DNA from: Deltaproteobacteria bacterium
Lineage (GTDB): Bacteria; Myxococcota_A; UBA9160; UBA4427
Reading direction: 5' to 3'
DNA: 64,000 nt
Assembly (NCBI GenBank): GCA_029261835.1
Contig: JAJDAO010000047.1
Location: 62,001 to 126,000, forward strand
In this document: one piece after another, positions 17,283-26,117 of the stretch
How the letters are laid out: every line of letters begins with the position of its first letter
Numbering within the stretch: the stretch's first letter is position 1
The notes under the pieces: generated by a model
What the model saw: the letters and a program-made list of their open reading frames with translations, nothing else
Told to the model about the DNA's origin: nothing
Databases searched by the model: none
Made by a program: the position numbers and the translations under genes

Positions 17283-18775
17283 GTGAGCTTCTTGATGTTC
17301 TGGTTGCCGAACCGCTTGTAGAGCTTCGGATGCTGTATCTGCCAGCCCACCACACCGCCGAGCAGGATCGAGACGCGCCGGTAGCCTCGCTTGTGAAGCG
17401 AGTAGGCGATGGGGGTCGCGTCAATGCCCGTCGAACAGACGACGATCACGTTCTTGTCTTTCGGAATCTGGTGAACATATCGGCCGAATGAAACGACGGA
17501 AGCGTTGTACGAATTGGGCAGCCCCTTCATGAGCTTCCGCTCGATCTCGAATCGTATGTCCAGCAGGTAGTTCTGCTCGTCACACAGGAACGCCTCGTCG
17601 ACACAAGAGGGGCGTAGCAGCGGAATCGAGGCTGTCCGATGCTCGAAGTAGTCGCGAAAGGCCCGAGTGGCGTGCCGCAGATCTCGCTCGGATGTCTCAT
17701 CCGACAGGCTGATGCGAATCGTCTCGCCCGCCTCCTCGTCCGTCAGGCCGATCGCCAGCAATACGTGGGATGCGGTGTTTTCCTTCGTACCGCAGGCCGA
17801 GCCGGCGGCGACCGCAACGCCATTCATGTCGAGCGCGGCCATCAGATCGGCATTGCGGGCGCCGGGAAATCGCAGGCTGAGCGTATTGGGCAGGCAGCGC
17901 TCCGCCGGTGAATGAACGACCAGATCGGGGCGCATCTCGCGCAGCGCCGCCAGCAGAGAATCCCGGCGGGCCGAGATCGTGTCGCTCCTCGCCAGCAGCT
18001 CGGGCAGCTGGCGGCAGGCCTCTGCGAAGCCCGCGATGCTGTGCAGGCCCTCCGTGCCGGCCCGCATGCCCGCTTCCTGGCCCCCGCCGTGCAGCAAAGG
18101 CAGCATCGGGGATTCGCACCGCACGTAGAGCGCGCCCACGCCCTTCGGGCCGTGAAGCTTGTGGGCCGAAAAAGTGGCGTAGTCGACGCCCAGCGCTCGC
18201 ACGTCGACCGGGATCTTGCCGAGCGCCTGAACACAATCGGAGAGAACCGGAATCTGCCGCCGTCTGCCCAGTGCCGCGACGGCCCTCACGTCCTGAATCG
18301 TGCCGACCTCGTTATTCGCGAGCATGCAGCAAATCAAGAAGGTGCGCTCATCGATCAGCACCTCCAGCCCCTCGACCGACACCCGCCCCCGATCGTCGAC
18401 GGGAGCGGTCACGACCTCGACGCCGCCTTCTGCAAGGTACTCGAGCGTGTGCATGATCGACGGATGCTCGATCGGCGTCGTGAGGATGCGATTGCTGCCG
18501 GGCGGCCGCAGCTCGCACGACGCCTTCAGCACCTGATTGTTCGCCTCACTGGCGCTGCCCGTGAAGTAGACCTCGTCGGACTCGGCGCCGATCGCGCTCG
18601 CGACCAACTCGCGGGAGTCCTGCAGCACGGTCGCGGCGGCACGCGCGAGCCCGTAGGCGGCCGAGGGATTGCCGTGGCATCGGCGCAGCACTCCGTCGAC
18701 CCGCTTCCGGACCGGCCGGGATACGTCCGTCGTCGCATTGTTGTCGAGATTGACGAAGCGCTGGTAGCGAAACAT
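17270..18775 (-). CDS. Cysteine desulfurase (NifS/IscS-like) fused to a rhodanese domain
   Basis: A 501-residue two-domain sulfur-transfer protein. Residues ~1-380 are a class V aminotransferase-fold cysteine desulfurase: DNNATT near the N-terminus, His104 in the PLP-stacking position, Lys206 in SAHKLHGPKG as the PLP lysine, and Cys328 in GSACGT as the persulfide cysteine. Residues ~395-495 are a rhodanese domain with Cys447 in VVCSTGIDATPIAY. The fusion would pass sulfur from cysteine to the desulfurase Cys and on to the rhodanese Cys. GGGGAGA lies five bases before the ATG. It is divergent from a molybdopterin oxidoreductase 240 bases away; FDH/NAR-type enzymes need sulfur loaded on their Mo, so service of that enzyme is a reasonable inference, as is a role in Fe-S, thio-tRNA or selenium supply. 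Confidence 0.92.
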   Translation of the reverse strand: MFRYQRFVNLDNNATTDVSRPVRKRVDGVLRRCHGNPSAAYGLARAAATVLQDSRELVASAIGAESDEVYFTGSASEANNQVLKASCELRPPGSNRILTTPIEHPSIMHTLEYLAEGGVEVVTAPVDDRGRVSVEGLEVLIDERTFLICCMLANNEVGTIQDVRAVAALGRRRQIPVLSDCVQALGKIPVDVRALGVDYATFSAHKLHGPKGVGALYVRCESPMLPLLHGGGQEAGMRAGTEGLHSIAGFAEACRQLPELLARSDTISARRDSLLAALREMRPDLVVHSPAERCLPNTLSLRFPGARNADLMAALDMNGVAVAAGSACGTKENTASHVLLAIGLTDEEAGETIRISLSDETSERDLRHATRAFRDYFEHRTASIPLLRPSCVDEAFLCDEQNYLLDIRFEIERKLMKGLPNSYNASVVSFGRYVHQIPKDKNVIVVCSTGIDATPIAYSLHKRGYRRVSILLGGVVGWQIQHPKLYKRFGNQNIKKLTPRR

Positions 18776-19015
18776 TCGTGTCTCCCCAGGCGAGTCTAGT
18801 GATATACCCTCGCTGGCCGCCAGAACCCGGGACCCAATCTAGAGCGGGGTTCCGACTGATTGCTCGCTTCAGACAATCACATCGGCCATCTTTTCGATTG
18901 ATGCCGCTGGCCATTATTGCGACACTGGGCCAATCGATTGGCGGCAGCGGCTCTCCAGGCCCAATGCCGAGGGCGCGGGAGTTCCTCAACGGAGAGCAGC
19001 GATCGGAGGGACTCC

Positions 19016-21223
19016 GTGTCACTTCCGCCTCGCAACGGAAATGCCCGCCCGGCTGGAGTCGCGACGCCCACCTCGTCTCTCGCTTCAGAGCGCGACCCGG
19101 AGGCACGGCTCCAGTGGCACAGCTCAGTCTGCCCCCTGTGTGGACTCGGATGTGGCCTGCTGGTCGGACTGGAGCCGGCAAGGATAGTCGCCATCCGCGG
19201 GAACGAGGGCCACCCGACCAATCGGGGAGATTGCTGTCCGCTTGCCGCTGGCCTCCCGTCGACATTCACGGCACAGCGGCGGCTGACTCGGCCCATGATT
19301 CGGCGGGAAGGAAAGCTGGTGCCCGCCAGCTGGGACGAGGCGATCGGGCGCGTGGCCGAAGGGCTCGAACGCATCATCGAGAGCCACGGCCCCTCCGCGA
19401 TCGCATTCTACGGCGGCGCAGGCTCATACTGCGAGGAGAGCTACCTCGCCAACAAGCTCATGAGGGGATCCATCGGTACCAGTAACGTGGAGTGCAGCAC
19501 TCGCCTGTGCATGGCGAGCACGGCCGCCGGATTCTTCTCCACGCTCGGAGCCGACGCACCCCCGACCTGCTACGCCGACATCGAAGAGGCCGACCTGTTC
19601 TTCGTCGCCGGTTTCAACATGGCGGTGTCGGCACCTGTCTTGTTCCGCCGCCTCATGCATGCAAGGCGAACAAGCGGTGCGAAGCTCGTCGTCGTGGACC
19701 CACGACGCACCCCGACCGCCGAATCTGCAGACATTCATCTGCGGATTCGGCCGGGAACGGACATCGCCCTCAACAACGCGCTGGCGCACGTGCTTCTCGA
19801 AGAAGGCTTCGTCGACGACGATGCGGTTGAACGCACCGCATCCGGCCTGGACGACCTGAAGGAGCTGGCGAAGGAGTTTCCGCCTTCGCGTGGCGCCGAG
19901 TTGACCGGATGCCCGGAAGAGAAGATCCGTGAGGCCGCCCGCGTCATTGGCAACGCTGAGTCGATGCTCACCTTCTGGTTCCAGGGCTACAACCACTCGA
20001 CCCAGGCAGTCTTCAAGAACAACACGCTTCACAATCTGTGGTTGCTCACCGGGAATTTCGGCCGCCCAGGCGCGGGACCCGTCTCGATCACCGGGGAGGC
20101 CAATGCTCTGGGAAACCGCTGGGTCGGGGTGATGTCGCACCTCCTGCCGGGCGGGCGTCTGGTGTCCAATGCACAGCACCGCCAGGAGATGGCTGACTTC
20201 TGGGGCATTCCAGTCGAGATGATCCACGCCGTGCCCGGCCGGTCGATCATGGAGATCCTGCAGGGGCTCCATTCCGGCGAGGTGCGCGCGCTGTGGACCC
20301 TCGCGGTCAACCCGGCCGCGTCACTACCGCACACGCGCTGGGTCGAGCAAGCGTTGGCCAGAGCCGAGCTGCTCGTGGTCCAGGATGTCCTTCACCCGAC
20401 CGAGACCACGCGCCTGGCCGATGTGGTTCTGGCCGGCGCACAGTGGTGTGAGAAGACCGGGACGGTGATCTCATCTGAGCGCCGAATCGAGCTGATGGAG
20501 AAGCTGATCGACCCGCCGGGTGAAGCCAAATCCGACTGCGAGATCATCTGGTCGGTCGCACGCGCCATGGGGCTCGAGAAGGCATTCCCCTACAGCTCTC
20601 CCGAGCAGATCTTCGAGGAGTGGAAGCAGATCACGCGAGGGCGAATCTGTGACATGAGCGGCGTGAGCTACGACCGCCTGCGCGGCAAAGTGGGGCTGCA
20701 ATTGCCCTGTCGAGACGGTGACGACCCCGGCACGCCCCGGCTGTTTCTCGATCGGGTCTTCCCGCGCCATGACGGCCGGGCCGCACTGCTGCCACGCGAC
20801 CACAAGGGACCGGCCGAGACCCCCGATCAGGAGTACCCGTTCGTCCTTATGACCGGCCGGACACACGGGCAGTTCAACACGCGCACCCCCGATGAATCCG
20901 CTCAACAGCGCGATGCCGGCGGATTCGTCGAGATCCAGCCTGAAGACGCTGAGTCCCTGGGTATCGCGGACGGAGATCCCGTCGCGCTCAGCTCACGCCG
21001 GGGCAGCGTTCGCGCGACAGCCCGCTTCTCCAGCCGGGTCCTCATCGGCAATCTCTACATGGATATGCACCACGGCAGATCGCCCTCGGCCGGATCGGAC
21101 AGGCTGGTCAACCTCGTGTCGAACCCCAGTTGGGATATCCACTCCAAGCAGCCGGAATTCAAGATCAGTGCGGTGAGTATTTCGAGGATTCCGATGGATC
21201 GCGAGAGTAGTTCTCGTGGCTGA
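19016..21223 (+). CDS. Molybdopterin oxidoreductase, Cys-ligand type (nitrate reductase/formate dehydrogenase-like)
   Basis: Catalytic subunit of the DMSO-reductase superfamily, 735 residues. Cys39/42/46 (CPLCGLGC) and a Cys in NRGDCCP bind the N-terminal [4Fe-4S] cluster. Cys165 in CSTRLCMAS is the Mo ligand; CMAS is the form seen in Nas/Nap nitrate reductases, and formate dehydrogenases with Cys look similar. FNTRTPDE and MDMHHGRSPSAGSDRLVN lie in the C-terminal pterin-binding domain. GTG 19016 with GGAGGG five bases before it is preferred to an ATG at 18917, because the extra 33 residues are low-complexity. No electron-transfer partner, FdhD or cofactor gene adjoins it, and there is no Tat signal, so it is cytoplasmic. 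Its stop overlaps a histidine kinase start by eight bases. The substrate is undecided between nitrate and formate. Confidence 0.88.
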   Translation: MSLPPRNGNARPAGVATPTSSLASERDPEARLQWHSSVCPLCGLGCGLLVGLEPARIVAIRGNEGHPTNRGDCCPLAAGLPSTFTAQRRLTRPMIRREGKLVPASWDEAIGRVAEGLERIIESHGPSAIAFYGGAGSYCEESYLANKLMRGSIGTSNVECSTRLCMASTAAGFFSTLGADAPPTCYADIEEADLFFVAGFNMAVSAPVLFRRLMHARRTSGAKLVVVDPRRTPTAESADIHLRIRPGTDIALNNALAHVLLEEGFVDDDAVERTASGLDDLKELAKEFPPSRGAELTGCPEEKIREAARVIGNAESMLTFWFQGYNHSTQAVFKNNTLHNLWLLTGNFGRPGAGPVSITGEANALGNRWVGVMSHLLPGGRLVSNAQHRQEMADFWGIPVEMIHAVPGRSIMEILQGLHSGEVRALWTLAVNPAASLPHTRWVEQALARAELLVVQDVLHPTETTRLADVVLAGAQWCEKTGTVISSERRIELMEKLIDPPGEAKSDCEIIWSVARAMGLEKAFPYSSPEQIFEEWKQITRGRICDMSGVSYDRLRGKVGLQLPCRDGDDPGTPRLFLDRVFPRHDGRAALLPRDHKGPAETPDQEYPFVLMTGRTHGQFNTRTPDESAQQRDAGGFVEIQPEDAESLGIADGDPVALSSRRGSVRATARFSSRVLIGNLYMDMHHGRSPSAGSDRLVNLVSNPSWDIHSKQPEFKISAVSISRIPMDRESSSRG

Positions 21224-22364
21224 CGGGGGCGCAGTTCACCAGATCGGGAGTGCACCGCCACCGGCCAAGTTCTTCGAGGGGCTGCTACGGGCATCGCCCG
21301 ACGGCATTGCAGTAACCGATGCGGCACAGACCATCGTTCTGGTCAACGAGGCGTTTTGCGAGCTTCTCTTCGCACCGTGGCGAGAGGTGGTGGAGACGAG
21401 CGCTCTCGTGTGGATGCAGCAACTCGCTGGTGACGCCCCGCAACGCTGGGCCGAGCTGGAAAGGGAAGCTCGCCTGAAGGGGACTTGCCGCGGTGTCGAG
21501 CTCCGGATCACGAAGAACGGCGAGACGCGGTACCTGGCCGTGAACGCTTCCCGCTTGAGAACGCCTGCCGAAGCGGAGACCGGCATGCTCAGCATCTGGC
21601 GTGACGTCACCGATCAGATCGCAGCGGAGAAGGCCCTGCTTGCGTCGCAGACGCGGTTGTGGCGAGCCGAGCGACTGGCCTCTGTCGCCACGCTAGCCGG
21701 AGGAATCGCGCATGAGATCAACAACCCCGCCGGCTCGATCCTCGCCGCCGCCGAGTTCGCTCAGCTTGTGAAGGATGAACCAGAGGGCCCTCAACAGGCC
21801 GAGACGGCCTTCAAAACCATCATCGAAGAAGCGCACCGCTGTGGCAGGATCGTCAAGAGTGTGCTCGCCCTGACGCCCGGGTGGCAGTCGGACAGGGCGA
21901 TCGGTGACCTGAACAATGTGCTGCGCGACAGCTGTGATCTTCTCATCGAGCACGCGAATGAGCGTGGGGCCCGCATCGAATGGGATCTGGGAACAGACCT
22001 TCCCGCGATCTTGTTGAGCCCGCAGGAGATTGAGCAGCTTCTCTCGAACCTCGTGCGAAACTCCGTGGAGTCGGGCGCAGATCGGATCGTGGTGATCACT
22101 CGGGCGCACCAAACCGTTCGCTTGACGGTGGAGGACAATGGGCCCGGAATACCGGCGGAGATACGCGAGCGTATTTTCGACCCCTTCTTCACGACCCGAA
22201 GACAACGTGGCGGCACAGGTCTGGGCCTGAGCCTGGTTTGGGGCATCGTCCTCGACCACGGCGGAACCCTTCACGTCGAGAGTGCGTCTGGCGGTGGCGC
22301 GAGGCTGGTCGCCGAATTTCCGCGCGCGGTGCTGCCCGGATCCGCAACGCGAGAGGGGGCATGA
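21216..22364 (+). CDS. PAS-domain sensor histidine kinase (NtrB-like)
   Basis: A 382-residue soluble histidine kinase. Residues ~18-130 are a PAS domain ([25 protein letters not shown]). Residues ~155-225 are the dimerisation domain with phospho-acceptor His166 in [12 protein letters not shown]. Residues ~255-375 are the ATPase domain with the N box ([12 protein letters not shown]), [15 protein letters not shown] and GTGLGLS. No membrane segment, so it senses a cytoplasmic signal. The GTG start lies eight bases inside the oxidoreductase gene, so the two are translationally coupled. No response regulator is nearby. A redox or substrate signal connected with the oxidoreductase is a possible input (inference). 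Confidence 0.9.
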   Translation: MADGGAVHQIGSAPPPAKFFEGLLRASPDGIAVTDAAQTIVLVNEAFCELLFAPWREVVETSALVWMQQLAGDAPQRWAELEREARLKGTCRGVELRITKNGETRYLAVNASRLRTPAEAETGMLSIWRDVTDQIAAEKALLASQTRLWRAERLASVATLAGGIAHEINNPAGSILAAAEFAQLVKDEPEGPQQAETAFKTIIEEAHRCGRIVKSVLALTPGWQSDRAIGDLNNVLRDSCDLLIEHANERGARIEWDLGTDLPAILLSPQEIEQLLSNLVRNSVESGADRIVVITRAHQTVRLTVEDNGPGIPAEIRERIFDPFFTTRRQRGGTGLGLSLVWGIVLDHGGTLHVESASGGGARLVAEFPRAVLPGSATREGA

Positions 22365-22490
22365 TCGCTCGTGCGCGCCAGCGCTGCAGATTGAACAGCG
22401 TTGGCCAGAGGAGGTCCGGCACGCCCAAATCCCCGCTCGCCGGCTGCCAGAAACCCGGGCCCAGAATAAAGTTCGAAATAAGCATCATGG

Positions 22491-22522
22491 GGTTTGAAAT
22501 ACAAACCATTGGGTGATAGCCT
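22491..22522 (+). promoter_or_regulatory. hxlR promoter with overlapping palindromic operator
   Basis: GGTTTG-AAATA-CAAACC (22491-22507) is a perfect palindrome with 6-base arms. It covers the -35 box TTGAAA (22494-22499), which is followed after 17 bases by TAGCCT (22517-22522) as -10. Transcription would start near 22529, the GTG of the regulator, giving a leaderless or nearly leaderless message. Autoregulation by the HxlR protein is inferred. Confidence 0.55.
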
Positions 22523-22528
22523 GCTCGC

Positions 22529-23212
22529 GTGGACAGCTTTCGCTACGCCCAGTTCTGCCCGCTGGCACGTACCACCGAGATCCTCGGCCATCGCTGGGTT
22601 CTGCTGATCCTGCGCGAGCTGCTGGTGGCGCCGCAACGCTTCAGCGACCTGAAGCGCCGACTGAGGGGTGTGAGCAGCAGCGTCCTGGCCGAGCGCCTCG
22701 GCCTCCTCGAATCGCATGGCGTGGTCGCGCGCCGCCTCTTGCCGCCCCCTGCCGCCGCGACCGTCTATGAGCTGACGCAGAGTGGTCGCGAGCTGCGACC
22801 CGCCCTGCTCGAGCTGGCCCGTTGGGGCGTGCGCCACCTGCTACCGCCGAGGGCCGATGATCACGTCGAGCCCGACTGGCTGCGGGTCGGCATGCAGGCC
22901 TTCGCCTGCCCGGGCCCGACACCGGCGCGCCGCTTCGAGCTGCGCGTGCAGGGTCCCGAATCCGACGCCGTGGTACGCGTGGCCGGCGGGCCCGATGGAA
23001 CCCACCCAATCGACGACGAGCTGCCCGTAGACGCCTGCATCCAAGCGCCGTTCATGGTGTTGATCGGTCTGGCGAGCGGACTGCTGCCCGTTTCCGACGC
23101 CCTGGCCAGCGACGATGTCCACGTCACCGGAGACATCGAGGCGTTGTCAGACTTCTGCCAGCTATTCGAGATGAACTTCGAACCCCAGAGCCAGAAAGGA
23201 GCCTCCCCATGA
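22529..23212 (+). CDS. HxlR-family transcriptional regulator with C-terminal extension
   Basis: A 227-residue DNA-binding regulator. Residues ~1-110 are the HxlR winged helix: CPLARTTEILGHRWVLLILREL, then RFSDLKRRLRGVSSSVLAERL and a basic wing. The C-terminal ~110 residues (FELRVQGPESDAVVRVAGG...) resemble the sterol-carrier-like ligand domain found in longer HxlR proteins, suggesting binding of a hydrophobic effector. The GTG at 22529 has no Shine-Dalgarno but sits at the predicted transcription start. The stop overlaps the ATG of the glutathione transferase that follows (ATGA), so it probably controls one or both transferases. Confidence 0.88.
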   Translation: MDSFRYAQFCPLARTTEILGHRWVLLILRELLVAPQRFSDLKRRLRGVSSSVLAERLGLLESHGVVARRLLPPPAAATVYELTQSGRELRPALLELARWGVRHLLPPRADDHVEPDWLRVGMQAFACPGPTPARRFELRVQGPESDAVVRVAGGPDGTHPIDDELPVDACIQAPFMVLIGLASGLLPVSDALASDDVHVTGDIEALSDFCQLFEMNFEPQSQKGASP

Positions 23213-23862
23213 GCCTCAAGCTAGTCGGTGCCGGCCTCTCCCCCTTCGTCCGCAAGGTGCGCGTCACACTGCTGGAGAAGGGTCTCTCGTACGAACACGA
23301 TCCCATGGTGCCGTTCGGCGTGTCGGACGAGTACAAGCGGATGCATCCGCAGGGCAAGATCCCGACCCTGCTCGACGGAGACCGCGTGATCCCGGACTCG
23401 TCGGCCATCTGCCAGTATCTGGAGAAGATCCAGCCCGAACCCGCGCTCTATCCCTCTGATGCCTACGACTACGCCCGTGCGATCTGGTACGAAGAGTTCG
23501 CCGATGGGGGCTTTCTCGAAGGCACCATCGTGCCGTTCCAGGAACGCGTGATGGGCCCCCTCTTCTTCAAGCGCGAGGGCGACGTGGCCAAGGTGGAGCG
23601 CGCACTGAACGAAGTCCTGCCGCCCTACTTCGACTATCTCGAGGATGCGCTCGGTGAGAGCGACTATCTGGTGGCCAATCGCTTCAGCATTGCGGACGTC
23701 GCAACGATGACGCAGTTCGTGAACTTCGCTCATGGCCAAGGCGAGGTCGACGCCTCGCGCTGGTCGCGCCTGGCCGCGTACGTCGAGCGCATTGCGTCGC
23801 GACCCTCGTTCAAGTCGCTCATCGAAGAGGACAGAGCCATGTTGAAGGCCGCGGGCGCCTGA
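23209..23862 (+). CDS. Glutathione S-transferase family protein
   Basis: A 217-residue cytosolic GST-fold protein. The N-terminal thioredoxin-like domain has SPFVRKVRVTLLEKGL, the cis-Pro block GKIPTLLDGD and the glutathione gamma-Glu contact DSSAICQYLE. The C-terminal helical domain contains the N-capping box FSIADVATMTQF. A Ser (SPF) takes the place of a catalytic Cys or Ser. AGGAG before the ATG lies inside the overlapping hxlR gene. Likely detoxification by glutathione addition; substrate unknown. Confidence 0.9.
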   Translation: MSLKLVGAGLSPFVRKVRVTLLEKGLSYEHDPMVPFGVSDEYKRMHPQGKIPTLLDGDRVIPDSSAICQYLEKIQPEPALYPSDAYDYARAIWYEEFADGGFLEGTIVPFQERVMGPLFFKREGDVAKVERALNEVLPPYFDYLEDALGESDYLVANRFSIADVATMTQFVNFAHGQGEVDASRWSRLAAYVERIASRPSFKSLIEEDRAMLKAAGA

Positions 23863-23903
23863 TCCGCATCGCTTCACACACTTGGCTTCACAGGAGGATG
23901 TCG

Positions 23904-24593
23904 ATGACGATCAAGGTCTACGGAACCCGGCTGTCACCCTTCGTCGAGAAGGTGGTGCGGGGACTTCAGCTCAAGAAGCTGGACTACCAGCTCATCGAGC
24001 CCAAGACCCCGATGGACCTGGCGAAGGCCAACCCCACCACCGGCAAGATGCCGGTGGTGGAGATCGATGGTGAGAGAATCTACGACTCCACATTCATCCT
24101 GCGCCGACTCGACGAGCTGGAGCCGAATCCGCCCCTGCTCTCGGACGACGCCATGACGGCCGCCAACCAGCGACAGCTCGAGGATTGGGCGGACGAGGCC
24201 CTCTACTGGTACACGATGGCCTTTCGCTGGACCGAGAGGAACGGGCGTCGCACGGCCAACCAGATCCTCGCAAGCGCGCCCGCGATCCTGCGCACACTCC
24301 TGGTGCCGCTGGTGAAGCGCAAGATCGGCGGCATGGCGAAGGCACAGGGAATGGGACGACTCCCCGAGGACGTGCTCGAGCGCGAGTACGCGGGGCGCCT
24401 GGAAGACCTGGAGCGGCTGCTCGGAAACAGGGACTTCTTCTATGGCGACCGTCCGAGTGTCGCGGACCTCGCGGTCTACGGTCAGCTCTCCATGGGCGAC
24501 AACGACGTCACGCCGGAGACTCGCCAGGCGATTCGCGCTCGGCCCAAGCTCGTCGAATACTTGAAGCGGGTGGAGCAGGCGACCGGCGGGTAG
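23904..24593 (+). CDS. Glutathione S-transferase family protein
   Basis: A 229-residue GST-fold protein 41 bases after the previous one. The N-terminal domain has the same SPFVEKVVRGLQ helix start, GKMPVVEIDGERIYDSTFI for glutathione contact, and a C-terminal domain with RPSVADLAVYGQL. ATG 23904 is preferred to ATG 23898, since GGAGG (23893-23897) abuts the latter and sits six bases from the former. The pair shares only the fold pattern and is not a recent duplication. Probably co-transcribed with hxlR. Confidence 0.88.
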   Translation: MTIKVYGTRLSPFVEKVVRGLQLKKLDYQLIEPKTPMDLAKANPTTGKMPVVEIDGERIYDSTFILRRLDELEPNPPLLSDDAMTAANQRQLEDWADEALYWYTMAFRWTERNGRRTANQILASAPAILRTLLVPLVKRKIGGMAKAQGMGRLPEDVLEREYAGRLEDLERLLGNRDFFYGDRPSVADLAVYGQLSMGDNDVTPETRQAIRARPKLVEYLKRVEQATGG

Positions 24594-24613
24594 CCGTATC
24601 CTCGCCGTCCGCG

Positions 24614-25564
24614 TTACGCGGGCGCCACTTCGTCCCAGGGCCCGGGTCGCTTGGCGGCTGTCGCGAAGACGCCCCACGATCCGCAGCGATCGCAGTCGAC
24701 ATCGTTGCCGTAGCAGCAGAGCGGCGAGCTGAACCGCTTGCCCTCCATGTAGAGCGGCAGCGTGATCTCCATCAGCGGACACGCGTCGGTCACGACCTTC
24801 GAGACGGCGGGACGCATCAGATCGAGGCTGCGGGCAGAGTTCCAGACGAAGCGGGGATGGCGGCGCTTCAGCTCCATCACGATGTCGACCGCGGCCTCTC
24901 GCTCTTCGACATCCCGCCAGGCTCGTCCCGACACCTCACCGGCCTGGGGCACGAGAAAGGTGAAGGTGATGCCTCGCACCGGGGTCGGCAGCAAGGCGGC
25001 GACGAGCTCGTCGAGGTGGTTCTGGTTCTCCCGGTGCAGAACGCACTGCACCATCACGAGTGAGCGAAAGCCCTCCGGAACGGACTCGATCGTGGCCATG
25101 GTTCGCTCGAAGGCCCCCTCCCCCCGAATCTCGTCGTGAAGCGCGACCGGGCCGTCGAGTGAGATGACATACGTGACGTTCTCGCCGAAGTCCTTCAGCG
25201 GGATCGATCCGTTGGTCGCGATGATGTTGTCCTCGAAGAGCGTGACGCCGCGGGCGAGCAGACGCCAACGAAGCATCGGCTCGCCACCCATCCAGACCAC
25301 ACGCTGCAGGCCATGGCGGTCGCGCAGCCGCTCGACCTCGGCCAGGACCTCGTCAGAGGTCATCTCGCCCTCTGGGCTATTCGGATTGCCGTCGCGAAAC
25401 ACGAAGCAGTGTTTGCAGGAGAGATTGCAGTGATTCGTGACGTTGACGATGGCCAGCGAGTACTGCGGAGGCGGCTCCAGCGTCAGGCGGCTGTCGCCGA
25501 GCGAGCCGCGAATCGCCACGAAAGGAGAGTCGGCGGCGGACGAATCGATTCGTGTCATGGCCAT
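24614..25564 (-). CDS. Radical SAM protein with C-terminal cysteine cluster
   Basis: A 316-residue radical S-adenosylmethionine enzyme. Cysteines in TNHCNLSCKHC (C-x3-C-x2-C) bind the SAM [4Fe-4S] cluster. WMGGEPML supplies the GGE-type SAM contact, and VISLDGPVALHDEIRG is typical of SPASM-type members. The C-terminus has further cysteines (ACPLMEI, then LCCYGNDVDCDRCGSW) that could hold an auxiliary cluster. The start is uncertain: ATG 25564, or ATG 25558, which has GAGG at a better distance. It is divergent from the MarR gene with a 60-base intergenic region. No precursor peptide or obvious substrate adjoins it. Confidence 0.85.
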   Translation of the reverse strand: MAMTRIDSSAADSPFVAIRGSLGDSRLTLEPPPQYSLAIVNVTNHCNLSCKHCFVFRDGNPNSPEGEMTSDEVLAEVERLRDRHGLQRVVWMGGEPMLRWRLLARGVTLFEDNIIATNGSIPLKDFGENVTYVISLDGPVALHDEIRGEGAFERTMATIESVPEGFRSLVMVQCVLHRENQNHLDELVAALLPTPVRGITFTFLVPQAGEVSGRAWRDVEEREAAVDIVMELKRRHPRFVWNSARSLDLMRPAVSKVVTDACPLMEITLPLYMEGKRFSSPLCCYGNDVDCDRCGSWGVFATAAKRPGPWDEVAPA

Positions 25565-25588
25565 GCCTCGCTGCGAGGTCTCCGGGTA

Positions 25589-25617
25589 TTGACGCCGTCG
25601 GACGCAGGCGTCACAAT
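25589..25617 (+). promoter_or_regulatory. marR promoter with inverted-repeat operator
   Basis: TTGACG (25589-25594) and CACAAT (25612-25617) are spaced by 17 bases. TGACGCC (25590-25596) and GGCGTCA (25607-25613) form a 7-base inverted repeat that overlaps both boxes. Transcription would begin at about 25624, one base before the marR ATG, so the message is probably leaderless. The same site could control the divergent radical SAM gene. Confidence 0.55.
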
Positions 25618-25624
25618 ATCTCGT

Positions 25625-26092
25625 ATGCGAAATATCCGCAAGCGAGCTTCGCGGCCCGCCGCAGGAGACGGCGCGCTGCGACTCGAAGAGTCTGCCGCGT
25701 ACGAGCTCGGACGCACCTTCCGCCGACTCAACCGCGCATTCTCGGCCGCGCTTCGCCCACACGGGCTGTCCGCTGTTCAGGCCAACATCCTGATCACGCT
25801 CTGGCAGGGTGGCCCGCGCACGATCGGCGCGCTCCAGAAATACGTCGCGCAGAGCAGCTCGACCTTGACCGGCACCATCGATCGCATGGAGCGCGCGGAG
25901 CTCGTCCGCCGTGTTCCGGCACCACGCGACCGCCGCTCGATCCTGATCGAGCCGGCGGATTGGCCCGCAGCCCGCAGGGCGGAGGTTGTCGAGACGCTTC
26001 TCGCGACCGAGAAGACCTTCTTCGGCGCGCTCGACGACGGGGAGCGCAAGCGCCTCCTGACACTGCTACAGAAGGTCGATCCGGGCGATTGA
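25625..26092 (+). CDS. MarR-family transcriptional regulator
   Basis: A 155-residue winged-helix regulator. After a basic N-terminus, ELGRTFRRLNRAFSAAL is the dimer helix, LSAVQANILITLWQGGP and YVAQSSSTLTGTIDRMERAEL form the helix-turn-helix, and RRVPAPRDRRSILI is the wing with the conserved D-R-R. There is no Shine-Dalgarno at the ATG, in keeping with a leaderless start. The short divergent gap to the radical SAM gene makes that gene the likely target besides itself. Confidence 0.9.
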   Translation: MRNIRKRASRPAAGDGALRLEESAAYELGRTFRRLNRAFSAALRPHGLSAVQANILITLWQGGPRTIGALQKYVAQSSSTLTGTIDRMERAELVRRVPAPRDRRSILIEPADWPAARRAEVVETLLATEKTFFGALDDGERKRLLTLLQKVDPGD

Positions 26093-26117
26093 GCTCTGCC
26101 AGCGCATCATCGCGCGC

